Shown here piece by piece: positions 40,407 through 49,191 of a stretch of 64,000 nt of DNA (positions are counted from its first letter, which is position 1; every line of letters starts with the position of its first letter). The DNA comes from Streptomyces marincola. Lineage in GTDB: Bacteria > Actinomycetota > Actinomycetes > Streptomycetales > Streptomycetaceae. A program made the position numbers and the translations under genes. The notes under the pieces are model-generated. The model was not told where the DNA came from. It ran no database searches and saw nothing but the letters and a program-made list of their open reading frames with translations. The stretch spans positions 3,786,501 to 3,850,500 of the forward strand of contig NZ_CP084541.1 in NCBI RefSeq assembly GCF_020410765.1, written 5' to 3'.

Positions 40407-41320
40407 CACCCCCGCACCTCCGTCCTGTACTCGGCCTCCTCGCGCGCCATGGCCGTGTAGACCTCTTCGAGCGTCGAGCGCCGCGGCGTCAGCTCGTGCA
40501 GCGCGACCCCGTGCGCGCGGGCCAGCTCCCCGATGTCCTCGGGGCCGAGGCCCGTCACGAGCCACCCGCCGCGCGCGTCGGGCGACACCCGCGCCCCCGC
40601 GTTCTCCAGCAGGCCGCGCAACCGCTCCGCCTCCGGGCCGCGCACGAGCGTCCCGCGCCCGGAGTCCGCCTCGATGAACTCCCGCAGGGGCGTGTCCGCG
40701 AGCAGCCGCCCGCGGCCGATCACCACGAGGTGGTCCGCGGCCAGTTCCAGCTCGCTCATCAGGTGGCTGGAGAGGAACACCGTCCTGCCCTCGGCCGCCA
40801 GCGACGTCATCAGCTCCCTGATCCAGCGGATGCCCTCGGTGTCCAGGCCGTTGACCGGCTCGTCCAGGATCAGTACCTCGGGATCGCCGAGCAGCGCCGC
40901 GGCGATCCCGAGCCGCTGGCCCATGCCGAGGGAGAAGCCGCGCGTCCGCCGCCGCGCCGTGGCCGGGTCGAGGCCCACCGCGTCCAGCACCTCGTCCACC
41001 CGCCGCCGCGGGAGGCCGCTGCCCGCCGCCATGCCGGCCAGGTGCGCGTACGCGGAACGCCCGCCGTGCACCCCCTTCGCGTCGAGCATCGCCCCGACGG
41101 TCCGCAACGGCACGGGCAGCTCCGCGTAGGCCCGCCCGCAGACGAGGGCGCTGCCCGAGGTCGGCGCGTCGAGGCCGAGGACCAGCCGCATCGTCGTCGA
41201 CTTGCCGGCGCCGTTCGGGCCGAGGAACCCGGTCACCCGGCCGGGCCGCACGGTGAACGACAGCCCGTCGACGGCGGCCTTGCCGCCGTACCGCTTGGTC
41301 AGTTCGCGCACTTCGATCAT
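40406..41320 (-). CDS. ABC transporter ATP-binding protein (NatA/BcrA-like)
   Basis: A 304-residue ATPase. Walker A GPNGAGKST, signature GFSLGMGQRL (a variant of LSGGQ) and Walker B LILDEPVNGLD are present, and the ~80-residue C-terminal extension is usual for ABC-2 exporters. ATG 41318-41320 is preferred; a TAGCGT hexamer lies 8-9 nt upstream without a ribosome site, indicating a leaderless mRNA. It pairs with the permease through a stop-start overlap. Confidence 0.9.
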   Translation of the reverse strand: MIEVRELTKRYGGKAAVDGLSFTVRPGRVTGFLGPNGAGKSTTMRLVLGLDAPTSGSALVCGRAYAELPVPLRTVGAMLDAKGVHGGRSAYAHLAGMAAGSGLPRRRVDEVLDAVGLDPATARRRTRGFSLGMGQRLGIAAALLGDPEVLILDEPVNGLDTEGIRWIRELMTSLAAEGRTVFLSSHLMSELELAADHLVVIGRGRLLADTPLREFIEADSGRGTLVRGPEAERLRGLLENAGARVSPDARGGWLVTGLGPEDIGELARAHGVALHELTPRRSTLEEVYTAMAREEAEYRTEVRG

Positions 41321-41421
41321 GCGGCCGACGCTAGGCGCCGGGCGCGGCCGTGCCATCCGCCGACGGGAGACGGCGGGTACTGCGCCGGGAGCAGCCGGCG
41401 GGCGGCCTCAGGCCCGCGCCG

Positions 41422-42153
41422 TCAGGCGCCGCCGGGGTGGCCGCCCCCGTGGCCGGGGTCGCCGGCCCGCACCAGGCCCGTTTCGTAGGCGAGCACGACG
41501 AGTTGGGCCCGGTCGCGGGCGCCGAGTTTCGTCATGGCGCGGCTGACGTGCGTCTTGGCCGTCAGCGGCGACATCAGCAGCCGTCGGCCGATCTCCTCGT
41601 TCGACAGGCCGGCCGCGACCAGCGCCATCACCTCGCGTTCGCGCGCGGTGAGCGGCGCGAGCCGCGCCGCCGCGCCGGCGAGCGGGGCGCGCAGCCGCGC
41701 GAACTCCTCGATGACGCGCCGCGTCACCGCGGGCGCGAGCAGGCTGCGCCCGGCGGCGACCGTGCGGATCGCCTCGCGCAGCTCGTCCGGCTCGATGTCC
41801 TTGAGCAGGAACCCGGCGGCACCGTGGCGCAGCGCCTCGAACACGTACTCGTCGGCCTCGAACGTCGTCAGCACCAGCACGCGCACCCCGCCGAGCGCCG
41901 GGTCCGCCGCGATGGCGCGGGTCGCGGCGAGCCCGTCCACGCGCGGCATGCGGATGTCCATGAGCACCACGTCGGGCCGCGTCACGCGGACCGCCTCGAC
42001 GGCCTGCGCGCCGTCGGCGGCCTCGGCGACCACCACGAGGTCGTCGGTGAGGTCGAGCAGCGCCCGGAACCCGGCCCTGACCACGGTCTGGTCGTCGGCG
42101 AGAACGACCCGCACCCGGGCCGCGCCCTGCTCCTCGGAACGCGTCGCTGTCAT
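41422..42153 (-). CDS. NarL/LuxR-family response regulator
   Basis: A 243-residue regulator with an N-terminal receiver (RVVLADDQTVVRAGFRALLD; phospho-acceptor Asp in PDVVLMDIRMPRVDG; Lys in GFLLKDIE) and a C-terminal LuxR HTH (LTAREREVMALVAAGLSNEE, IGRRLLMSPLTAKTHVSRAM). ATG 42151-42153 follows TACGCT at 8 nt without a ribosome site, so it is probably leaderless. The likely kinase is at 44.3-45.5 kb, separated by the TrmB and DUF2000 genes; the ABC exporter lies just downstream, as in NatRK-type or BceRS-like arrangements. Confidence 0.9.
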   Translation of the reverse strand: MTATRSEEQGAARVRVVLADDQTVVRAGFRALLDLTDDLVVVAEAADGAQAVEAVRVTRPDVVLMDIRMPRVDGLAATRAIAADPALGGVRVLVLTTFEADEYVFEALRHGAAGFLLKDIEPDELREAIRTVAAGRSLLAPAVTRRVIEEFARLRAPLAGAAARLAPLTAREREVMALVAAGLSNEEIGRRLLMSPLTAKTHVSRAMTKLGARDRAQLVVLAYETGLVRAGDPGHGGGHPGGA

Positions 42154-42245
42154 CCCCACAGCGTAGGCGGGCGGCCCCACGGCACGACCGGCCCGAAGAC
42201 CGGTGCGCGGCGCGGTTCCTGCCCGCGAACGAGAGCGGCGCGCGG

Positions 42246-43106
42246 TCAGGAACGTTCCGCGTCGGCCGGCGCGGGCGGGGCCTCCTCGTCCGGCCGGCGC
42301 TGCGCGGAGTGCGCGAACCGCTCCCGCAGCCTGATCAGTCCGGGACCGAAGTCGGCCTCAAGCTCCGGGCCCCTGGCCGCCAGCATCTCCAGCTTGTAGA
42401 TGTCGTGCGCGATCAGTTCGGTGACCGGGACGACGAGCGCCGGATGGCTGGTCCACGCGGCGCGGCTCTCGGCGCCGGTCGAGACGATCCCGGCGACCAC
42501 CTCGCTGCTGTCCGCGCTGACCACCAGCCACCGGCCGCCGAGCCCCGCGGTCACCTCGTCCGTCGACGGGTGCGGGTAGACCTGGGCGAACGGATACCCG
42601 GGGTCCCCGTAGGCCACGACGATCACCTCGACGCCGCGCGCCGCCGCGTTCTCCAGATCGGCGTGCAGCAGGGACGCGTCGGCCTGCCACACCTCCATCA
42701 TGATGCGGCGCCCGGCCGAGCGGATCAGCCGCCGGGCGCGTTCCATGATCTCGGTCTCGCCCTGGAGGTCCCAGATGGCCGCGCTGTCGTCGGGCCCCCG
42801 CCGGGTGTAGTCCGCGAGAGCGGATTCGGCCGCGTCGATCCGGTCCGCGGCCTGCCCGCGCAGCCGCTCCACCAACTCCTGTGGCTCAAGGGCCCGGTAG
42901 AGGGTGGTGCCACCTCTGGTGACGTGCACCGCGCCCTTGCCGGCGAGGGAGTCGAGCACCTGGTAGATCTTCGACGTGGGAACGCCCGACCGCTTGGCCA
43001 CCGCGTACCCGGACGAGGGCGCCTCGTCGAGCAGCGCCAGATAGGCCCGCGCCTCCCACTCGGTCAGGCCCACCGCCTGTAGGCGCTTCACCACAGCTGA
43101 CGTCAT
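42246..43106 (-). CDS. TrmB-family transcriptional regulator
   Basis: A 286-residue regulator. Residues 1-75 form the TrmB winged helix (LQAVGLTEWEARAYLALLDE, APSSGYAVAKRSGVPTSKIY, QVLDSLAGKGAVHV), then a coiled segment and a phospholipase-D-like regulatory domain (WDLQGETEIMERARRLIRSA; EVIVVAYGDPGYPFAQVYPH). The family senses sugars or other metabolites. ATG 43104-43106 has GGAGGTG ideally placed. It is divergent from the DUF2000 gene across 622 bp and inserted between the two halves of a two-component system. Confidence 0.87.
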   Translation of the reverse strand: MTSAVVKRLQAVGLTEWEARAYLALLDEAPSSGYAVAKRSGVPTSKIYQVLDSLAGKGAVHVTRGGTTLYRALEPQELVERLRGQAADRIDAAESALADYTRRGPDDSAAIWDLQGETEIMERARRLIRSAGRRIMMEVWQADASLLHADLENAAARGVEVIVVAYGDPGYPFAQVYPHPSTDEVTAGLGGRWLVVSADSSEVVAGIVSTGAESRAAWTSHPALVVPVTELIAHDIYKLEMLAARGPELEADFGPGLIRLRERFAHSAQRRPDEEAPPAPADAERS

Positions 43107-43728
43107 CGCACCTCCATCCCGACACCCTAGGCCGCCCGCGCCGCGCCCCATCGCCCCCCGGTCCGGACCGTCCCGCCACCACGACCGTCGGACGAGGGAC
43201 ACCCCGGGGAAGGCTCGCCGGAGACCTGGGCGTTGCGCCGCCGAGCACCGCGAGGCGTGGCTGGGCCAGAAGACCGGCAAGGCCATCCACCCGAGTCCGC
43301 CGCGCACCGGATGCAGGGGGCGGCCCGCCGCCCGGGCGCGGCGTCCGACCGGCGGACCGGAAAGGCATTGCCGCGCCCGGAAATGCTGCGCTTCACGTCC
43401 GCGTGACTTGTTTCGGCTTCGACTTCACCACTAAGGTAGTCACGTTGAGATCGGCCGGTGACCAGAGACTGATCCATCGGCACAGGGGGAGTGTCGGCCG
43501 CATGTTTCCTTTGCATGGCGCGCGCGTTTCCGAGGGGCCGTCGATAGGGGAGAAACGCGCAGCTCGCAGAGGGTACGGGGCGCCGGAGCGGTCCGGTGGC
43601 ATTGTTCCCCTGGGCCCTCGGGGTGCAGGCGGCGAGGCCATGGCGCTTCGTCTCCTGAGACGGTCACATCGGAGCGATGAATCGGAGATCGACTTATTCC
43701 CGAGCGGAAAGGACAGAGCGGAAACCTC
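43107..43728. promoter_or_regulatory. Long TrmB-DUF2000 intergenic region with a candidate promoter
   Basis: No convincing gene lies in this 622-bp gap; the short frames have no ribosome site or recognisable product. TTGTTT (43408-43413) and TAAGGT (43432-43437), 18 bp apart, are a plausible rightward promoter. It would give the DUF2000 mRNA a 5' leader of nearly 290 nt. The A+T-richer stretch CACTAAGGTAGTCACG is the most likely regulator site. Confidence 0.4.
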
Positions 43729-44157
43729 ATGTCAGTGAGCAACCCGGCGCCGCACAAGGTCGCCATCGTCGTCGACGCCGCCCTGCCGGCCGGCCTCGCC
43801 GCGAACGCCGCCTCGGTACTCGCCCTCTCCCTCGGCCGCCAGGTCGAGTCGCTCATCGGGCCGGACCTCAAGGACGCCGACGGCAGCGCGCACGTCGGCA
43901 TCACCACCGTTCCCCTCCCGATCCTGACGGCCGACGCGGACACCGTGAAGGCGATCAGGAACCGGGCGGTGCGCGAGCACGACGACGTGCTCACGGTCGA
44001 CTTCACCGACTGCGCGCAGCGCACCCGCACCTACGAGGACTACGCCGGACTGCTCGGGGCGGCCACCGACGCGGACCTCGCCTACCTGGGCGTCGCGCTG
44101 TACGGGCCGCGCAAGCAGGTGCAGAAGCTGACCGGCAGCCTGCCCCTCCTGCGCTGA
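43729..44157 (+). CDS. DUF2000-family protein
   Basis: A 142-residue protein with the DUF2000 pattern: KVAIVVDAALPAGLAANAAS, VLALSLGRQVESLIGPDLKD and HVGITTVPLPILTADADTVK, ending in YLGVALYGPRKQVQKLTGSL. The fold is related to peptidyl-tRNA hydrolase 2, but no function is established. ATG 43729 has a weak purine-rich site. Gene order with TrmB suggests that the regulator controls it. Confidence 0.82.
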   Translation: MSVSNPAPHKVAIVVDAALPAGLAANAASVLALSLGRQVESLIGPDLKDADGSAHVGITTVPLPILTADADTVKAIRNRAVREHDDVLTVDFTDCAQRTRTYEDYAGLLGAATDADLAYLGVALYGPRKQVQKLTGSLPLLR

Positions 44158-44310
44158 GGTCACCCTCGGCCGGGAGTACATGGGGGCGCGTTCCATCGTC
44201 GCGCCCACCCAGTCGCACCCACCCACGGGAACGACCCGCCGCGGGCCGCCGGTCCCGACGCCCCGGTGACCGGCGTCAGCTGCCGGGAGGCGCTGCCTCC
44301 GCCCCCTGGA

Positions 44311-45471
44311 TCAGCCGTCCCGGCCCGGCCGTGCGTCGTTCTCCGCCGGCCGGTGGCCGTCCTCGGTCGGCCGCGCGCCGTCCCCGAGGGGCAGCAGGGC
44401 CAGCACCCGGTAGCCGCCGGCCGGCAGCGGCCCGTGCTCCAGCGTGCCGCCGGCCGCCGACACCCGCTCCCGCATGCCGAGCAGGCCGAACCCGCCAGCG
44501 GCCCGGCCCGGCCGGGCCACGGGCGGCCCGTCGTCGGTGACCTCCACCAGCAGCCGCCCCGGCGCGGCGCGGACGGAGACGGCCGCGTGCCGGGCCGCCG
44601 AGTGCTTCACCACGTTGGTCAGCGCCTCCTGCACGACGCGGTACGCGGTCAGTTCGACCAGCGGCGGCAGCGGCGGCGGGCCGGGGGAGCAGCGCAGCGC
44701 CACGGGCAGGGGCACGCGTTCCACCAGGTCGGGCAGGTGCGCGAGCGTCGGCGCCGGAACGACCGGGGCCGCCGCGCCGTCCTCGCGGAGGAACGCCACC
44801 GTGGTGCGCAGCTCCCGCACCGCCTCCTTGCCCGAGTCCCTGACCTGCCGCAGCGCGGCGCGTGCCACCTCGGGCCTGCGGTCGAACGCGTCGAGCGCCA
44901 CCCCGGCCTGCACGGTCATCGCGGACACGGTGTGCGCGATGACGTCGTGCAACTCGCGGGCGAGCAGTACCCGTTCCTCGCGCAGCCGGCGGGCGGTCTC
45001 CCGCGCGTGCTCCTCCGCAGCCCTGCGGGTCAGCTCCTGCCGGCCGCGCACGACCTCCCCGAGCAGCAGCGGCACCAGCGGAATGGCCATCTCCAGCACG
45101 GGCGAGGGAACGGGTCGGCCCTGCTCGTGCCCGGCGACCACGGCGGCGGCGCCCGAGAGCAGCGCCCCGGCCACGCCGACCCGCAGCGTCCTGCGCCGGT
45201 CGCCGCGCACCGCGACCCAGTAGAGCGCGACCATCACGGGCAGGTTCAGCAGCTCCCCGAGGTGCCCGTGCACCGTCCAGCCCAGGCTCGCCGCCCCCGT
45301 CACGCCCGCGGAGAGCAGCGGGCGGCGCCGGTGGGCGAGCAGCCCGAGCACCGAGACGGCGAGCAGCGTCCAGCTGAGCCAGTCGTCCTCGCGCGAGCCG
45401 GGCACGTTCGCCGCCAGGTCGGCGGCCGTGAGGCAGCCGACGGCCGCCGTGACCAGCAGTTCCACGCCCAT
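44311..45471 (-). CDS. Sensor histidine kinase (HisKA_3, NarL-type)
   Basis: A 386-residue membrane kinase. The N-terminal ~160 residues contain about five membrane helices (VELLVTAAVGCLTAADLAAN ... GVAGALLSGAAAVVAGHE). The phosphorylated His lies in LLARELHDVIAHTVSAMTVQ, and ATP-binding boxes are YRVVQEALTNVVKHSAARHA and GFGLLGMRERVSAAGG. ATG 45469-45471 follows TACCGT without a ribosome site, the same promoter arrangement as the response regulator at 42.15 kb, with which it most likely pairs despite 2.1 kb of intervening genes. Confidence 0.88.
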   Translation of the reverse strand: MGVELLVTAAVGCLTAADLAANVPGSREDDWLSWTLLAVSVLGLLAHRRRPLLSAGVTGAASLGWTVHGHLGELLNLPVMVALYWVAVRGDRRRTLRVGVAGALLSGAAAVVAGHEQGRPVPSPVLEMAIPLVPLLLGEVVRGRQELTRRAAEEHARETARRLREERVLLARELHDVIAHTVSAMTVQAGVALDAFDRRPEVARAALRQVRDSGKEAVRELRTTVAFLREDGAAAPVVPAPTLAHLPDLVERVPLPVALRCSPGPPPLPPLVELTAYRVVQEALTNVVKHSAARHAAVSVRAAPGRLLVEVTDDGPPVARPGRAAGGFGLLGMRERVSAAGGTLEHGPLPAGGYRVLALLPLGDGARPTEDGHRPAENDARPGRDG

Positions 45472-45575
45472 GCCCCCACGGTAGGCGCGGCCCGCGCCCC
45501 CCGCGTACGCCGAGCGGAGTACACCCGCGCCCCGAAGGCACGATGTCCTTCGGGGCGCGCGGCAGGGGCTCGGGT

Positions 45576-46325
45576 TCAGGCGTTGTAGCCACCGTGGGCG
45601 TCCAGCACCGCGCCCGTGACGTACGACGCGGTGGGGCCCGCAAGGAAGGCGATCGCCGCCGCGATCTCCTCGGGGCGCCCTATGCGTTGCAGGGACAGCG
45701 AGCCGACCAGGGCCTTGAGGGTCTCGGGGTCCGGCGGTTCCATGCCGCCCTCCATCAGTCCGGCCTCTACGACGTTGGCCGTGATGTCGCGGGGGCCGAG
45801 GTCGCGTGCGACGCCCATGGTGTACCTCTCGATCCCGGACTTGGTCGCCGAGTAGTCGGCAAGGCCGGGGACTCCGACCCGGGAGCCCAGCCCGGAACTC
45901 ACCGTGACGATGCGGCCGCCCGTGCGCAGCACTCGGGAGGCGGCCCGGATGACGGCGATCACGCCGAGGTAATTGGTGGCGTGCATCCGGTCCAGCGCGG
46001 CGGTGTCGGCGTCCGGGTCGTCCACCGTGCCAGCCACGGAGATCGCCGCGTTGTTGACGAGGATGTCCAGGCCGCCGAAGTGCGCGACCACGCTGTCGAT
46101 CAGCGCCGGCGCCCGGCTCGTGTCCGCCTGGTCGGACTGGAAGGCGACGGCCTTGGCTCCCTTGCCGTGCACCTCGTCGACGACGGCCTGCGCCTGTTTC
46201 TCGGAGCTGACGTAGGTGAAGGCGACGTCGGCGCCCTGCTCGGCCAGCAGTCGTACGGTCGCGGCTCCCAGTCCGCGCGACCCCCCGGTGACCAGGGCGA
46301 CCTTGCCCGTGAGTGGCTTGCTCAT
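45576..46325 (-). CDS. Short-chain dehydrogenase/reductase
   Basis: A 249-residue SDR resembling 3-oxoacyl-ACP reductase. The NAD(P) loop is VTGGSRGLGAATVRLL, the NNAA motif is VNNAAIS, catalytic Ser lies in TVSSGLGS and Tyr/Lys in YSATKSG. The substrate is a carbonyl/alcohol pair of unknown nature. ATG 46323-46325 has GAGGTGGGAAG before it. It is divergent from an Rrf2-type regulator, with two matching palindromes in the gap. Confidence 0.9.
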   Translation of the reverse strand: MSKPLTGKVALVTGGSRGLGAATVRLLAEQGADVAFTYVSSEKQAQAVVDEVHGKGAKAVAFQSDQADTSRAPALIDSVVAHFGGLDILVNNAAISVAGTVDDPDADTAALDRMHATNYLGVIAVIRAASRVLRTGGRIVTVSSGLGSRVGVPGLADYSATKSGIERYTMGVARDLGPRDITANVVEAGLMEGGMEPPDPETLKALVGSLSLQRIGRPEEIAAAIAFLAGPTASYVTGAVLDAHGGYNA

Positions 46326-46358
46326 TCTTCCCACCTCGTTGATTGACCCCACCTGATA

Positions 46359-46424
46359 GTCGTAACGTTAACTGTTACAACGACCGGTCGCAACTATCGC
46401 TGTTACGACTGCGCTGTCGTAACA
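46359..46424. promoter_or_regulatory. Two operator-like palindromes between SDR and Rrf2 genes
   Basis: TGTTACGAC (46401-46409) and GTCGTAACA (46416-46424) form a perfect 9-bp inverted repeat with a 6-bp centre. A second, imperfect copy uses GTCGTAAC at 46359-46366 and GTTACAACGAC at 46374-46384. The shared element GTCGTAAC in a divergent gap strongly suggests binding sites of the Rrf2-type regulator. Confidence 0.7.
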
Positions 46425-46453
46425 TGAAGCGTTGCGGCCGGGAGGAGGGGTCC

Positions 46454-46888
46454 ATGAGCGCCAACAGCAGGCTGACCATCGCCGCCCACGCGCTGGCCTG
46501 GATCGGCCTGTACCAGCGCCAGGGGCATGAGGTCGCCACCTCCGAGCAGATCGCGACCAGCGCGAACACCAACCCCGTGGTGATCAGACGGCTGCTCGGC
46601 GAGCTGCGCAGGGCCGGGCTCGTGGAGTCACGGCGGGGCGTGGGCGCGGGCTGGTCGCTGGCACGCGAGCTGGAGTCGATGACCCTGCTCGACGTGTACG
46701 AGGCAGTGGAACCCGGACCGCTGTTCGCGATGCACCGCACCGCCCCCGACCAGGGATGCGTGGTGGGTCACGGCATCCAGCCGGTCATGCGGAGCATCTA
46801 CGAGGGCATCGAGGAGACCCTGAGGCACGAGCTGGCCCGCGTCACGCTCGAACACGTACTCCGGGACGTACTCGCGGCACCTCGCTAG
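46454..46888 (+). CDS. Rrf2-family transcriptional regulator
   Basis: A 144-residue winged-helix regulator: LTIAAHALAWIGLYQRQGHE, VATSEQIATSANTNPVVIRR, LLGELRRAGLVESRRGVGAG and SLARELESMTLLDVYEAVEP follow the Rrf2 pattern. Only one Cys is present (DQGCVVG), so an IscR/NsrR-type Fe-S cluster is unlikely; it resembles YwnA-type proteins. ATG 46454 has GGAGGAGGGG upstream; an ATG at 46423 is possible but lies inside the palindrome. It should repress the SDR gene and itself. Confidence 0.87.
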   Translation: MSANSRLTIAAHALAWIGLYQRQGHEVATSEQIATSANTNPVVIRRLLGELRRAGLVESRRGVGAGWSLARELESMTLLDVYEAVEPGPLFAMHRTAPDQGCVVGHGIQPVMRSIYEGIEETLRHELARVTLEHVLRDVLAAPR

Positions 46889-47016
46889 CGGCGTTGCCCT
46901 GTGAGGTCGGCTGACCTTCGGGGTGCCGAGGCGGACGGGGCCGCCCGGCGCGGCTCGCCGTCGCGACCGGTGAGGGGCCGCAGCCGCGCGCGGTCACGGT
47001 CGCGCCCGCCCGGGCG

Positions 47017-47409
47017 TCAGGACGGGATGTCGACGGGCAGTTCGGCGGCTCGTGCGGCGTCGGCCAGCCGCTTGTCGTAGGTGACGAACGAGGTGAGCCG
47101 GGGATGGATGGACAGGGCCGTGCCGAGGTGGATGGCGTCCAGGCTCCGCACCGTCGCCGGCCGCACGGACTGAGCCAGGACGCGGATGCGCGGTGCCAAG
47201 TCGACCATGTCGATCAGGTCCAGGATCGCGGCGAGCCGTGTGGCGGACTGCGGGGCGTGCCGGGCCAGGGCCCGGAACGATTCGATCTCCACCAGGGACG
47301 AACTGGTCCAGCCGGTCTCCGCCCGCTCGTCCAGCCAGTCGCGCAGGGCCTGGGACTCGGCTTCGGCGTGGACGAGTTTGACGACCGCGGCGGAGTCGAG
47401 ATAGATCAC
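47017..47409 (-). CDS. vapC: PIN-domain toxin (VapC type)
   Basis: A 130-residue PIN-domain ribonuclease. Acidic residues are in MIYLDSAAVVKLV, SSLVEIESFRAL, SLDAIHLGTAL and FVTYDKRLADAA, the usual four-acid site. GTG 47407-47409 overlaps the antitoxin stop by 4 bp, the classical antitoxin-toxin order. VapC toxins cleave tRNA or rRNA and are blocked by the partner. No truncation is visible. Confidence 0.9.
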   Translation of the reverse strand: MIYLDSAAVVKLVHAEAESQALRDWLDERAETGWTSSSLVEIESFRALARHAPQSATRLAAILDLIDMVDLAPRIRVLAQSVRPATVRSLDAIHLGTALSIHPRLTSFVTYDKRLADAARAAELPVDIPS

Positions 47410-47642
47410 GGACGCTCTTCCCCGCGCTCCCTGGAGATCTCGGCGGCGACGTCGATGCCGTCCGGCTCGCCCAGCGGCAGGCGCAGCGCGGCACGTCGCA
47501 TGGCGGCGGCGCGCTCCCTGCGCTGGGCCGCTTCCAGCACCGCTTGGCGGATGGCGGCCGAGCGGGAGCCGCCGTCGCGCGTGAGGACGTCGACCGCGTG
47601 CTCGGTCTCCGCATCGCTGCGGATCGTGATGGTGTCAGCCAT
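47406..47642 (-). CDS. vapB: Ribbon-helix-helix antitoxin (VapB type)
   Basis: A 78-residue antitoxin: TITIRSDAETEHAVDVLTRD then GGSRSAAIRQAVLEAAQRRE is a ribbon-helix-helix, with an acidic, disordered-looking tail (GIDVAAEISRERGEERP) that should embrace the toxin. ATG 47640-47642 lies 9 nt after TACGCT and 17 bp separate this from TTGTCG, so a leaderless, autoregulated promoter is likely. It overlaps vapC. Confidence 0.85.
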   Translation of the reverse strand: MADTITIRSDAETEHAVDVLTRDGGSRSAAIRQAVLEAAQRRERAAAMRRAALRLPLGEPDGIDVAAEISRERGEERP

Positions 47643-47722
47643 GAGGTAAGCGTAAGACAAAGTGTATTACGCGACAAACGGTCTCACGGCCCCGGGGGGC
47701 CGGTGAGGGCCGGCAACGACCG

Positions 47723-47761
47723 GAACGGCCCGCACCCGACGCCGGTCGGGGCGGGCCGTTC
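47723..47761 (-). terminator. Terminator of lpdA
   Basis: GAACGGCCCGC (47723-47733) pairs with GCGGGCCGTTC (47751-47761), an 11-bp perfect stem with a 17-nt loop, 21 bp after the lpdA stop. Confidence 0.75.
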
Positions 47762-47781
47762 GAGGTGGCCGGGGGCCGGGG

Positions 47782-49191
47782 TCACATGTTGATCATGTGG
47801 CCGGCCAGGCCGTGGATCGCCTCCTTGACCGCCTCGCCCAGCGTCGGGTGGGCGTGGACGTTGCGCGCCACCTCGTGGACGGTGAGGTCCCACTGCTGGG
47901 CCAGGGTCAGCTCGGGCAGCAGCTCGGTGACCTCGGGGCCGATCAGGTGCGCGCCGAGCAGTTCGCCGTGCTCGGTGTCGCTGATGATCTTGACGAAGCC
48001 AGAGGGCTGGCCGAGGCCGTGGGCCTTGCCGTTCGCCGTGAACGGGAACTTCACGACCTTGATGTCGTGGCCGCGCTCCCTGGCCTGCTCCTCGGTGAAC
48101 CCGAAGCTCGCGATCTGCGGCTGGCAGTACGTGGCCCGCGGGATCATCGGGTAGTCGAGCTCCATCGTCTCGGCGTCGCCGATCGTCTCGGCCGCGACGA
48201 TGCCCATGGACTCCGCGGCGTGCGCCAGCATCAGCTTCGCCGTCACGTCCCCGATGGCGAAGATGTGCGGAACGCTGGTGCGGCAGCGGCCGTCGACCTC
48301 GATCGCCTTGCGCTCGGTCAGGGCGACGCCGGTGTTCTCCAGGCCGTAGCCCTCCACGCGCGGCGCGAACCCGATGGCCTGGAGCACCTTGTCGGTCTCC
48401 AGCACCTGCTGCTCGCCCTTGCCGTTGGTCACGGTGACCCGCACCGGGGCGTTCGGGTCGGAGTCGTCGATGGCGTCGACGCGGGTCGAGGTGAGCACCT
48501 GGATGCCCAGCTTGCGGTACTGGCGGGCCAGTTCCTTGGAGACCTCGGCGTCCTCAAGCGGCACCAGCCGGTCGAGGAACTCGACGATCGTCACCTTGAC
48601 GCCGTAGTTGTGCAGCACGTAGGCGAACTCGACGCCGATCGCGCCCGCGCCGGCGATCACGATGCTGCCGGGCAGTTCCTCGGTGAGGATCTGCTCCTCG
48701 TAGGTGACGACGCGGTCGCTGAGCTTCGTGCCGGGCAGCAGCCGGGTGGTCGCGCCCGCGGCGATGACGCAGTGGTCGAACGTCACCGTCTCGGTCCCGC
48801 CCGAGCCGAGCGCCACCTGGAGCGTGTGGGCGTCGGTGAACGTGCCGCGACCGTCGTACTCGGTGATGCCGTTCTTCTTCATCAGGTAGTGCACGCCGCT
48901 CACACGGCCGTCCGCGACCTTGCGGCTGCGCTGGAACGCCGCGCCGTAGTCGAAGGTGACGGCGCCCTCGGCGCGGATGCCGAAGGTCTTGGCCTCGTGC
49001 GTGAACAGGTGCGCCAGCTCGGCGTTGCGCAGCAGCGCCTTGGAGGGGATGCACCCGACGTTCAGGCACACACCGCCCCAGTACTTCTCCTCGACGACCG
49101 CGGTCCGCAGCCCAAGCTGGCTGGCGCGGACCGCTGCGGTGTAGCCGCCGGGTCCCGCGCCCAGGACGACGACGTCGTAGTGCGTGCTCAT
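47782..49191 (-). CDS. lpdA: Dihydrolipoyl dehydrogenase (E3)
   Basis: A 469-residue FAD/NAD disulfide oxidoreductase that reoxidises lipoamide in 2-oxo-acid dehydrogenase and glycine cleavage complexes. The FAD site is VVLGAGPGGYTAAVRASQLG, the redox disulfide is GGVCLNVGCIPSK, the NAD site is VIAGAGAIGVEFAYVL, and the C-terminal His/Glu pair is HAHPTLGEAVKEA. All are canonical, so this is a core metabolic gene. ATG 49189-49191 has GAGGG just before. A clear terminator follows. Confidence 0.96.
   Translation of the reverse strand: MSTHYDVVVLGAGPGGYTAAVRASQLGLRTAVVEEKYWGGVCLNVGCIPSKALLRNAELAHLFTHEAKTFGIRAEGAVTFDYGAAFQRSRKVADGRVSGVHYLMKKNGITEYDGRGTFTDAHTLQVALGSGGTETVTFDHCVIAAGATTRLLPGTKLSDRVVTYEEQILTEELPGSIVIAGAGAIGVEFAYVLHNYGVKVTIVEFLDRLVPLEDAEVSKELARQYRKLGIQVLTSTRVDAIDDSDPNAPVRVTVTNGKGEQQVLETDKVLQAIGFAPRVEGYGLENTGVALTERKAIEVDGRCRTSVPHIFAIGDVTAKLMLAHAAESMGIVAAETIGDAETMELDYPMIPRATYCQPQIASFGFTEEQARERGHDIKVVKFPFTANGKAHGLGQPSGFVKIISDTEHGELLGAHLIGPEVTELLPELTLAQQWDLTVHEVARNVHAHPTLGEAVKEAIHGLAGHMINM

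Noticed and set aside
43393..43641. An 82-codon minus-strand ORF in the TrmB-DUF2000 gap
   Set aside because: No ribosome site, no family likeness, and it covers the probable promoter.
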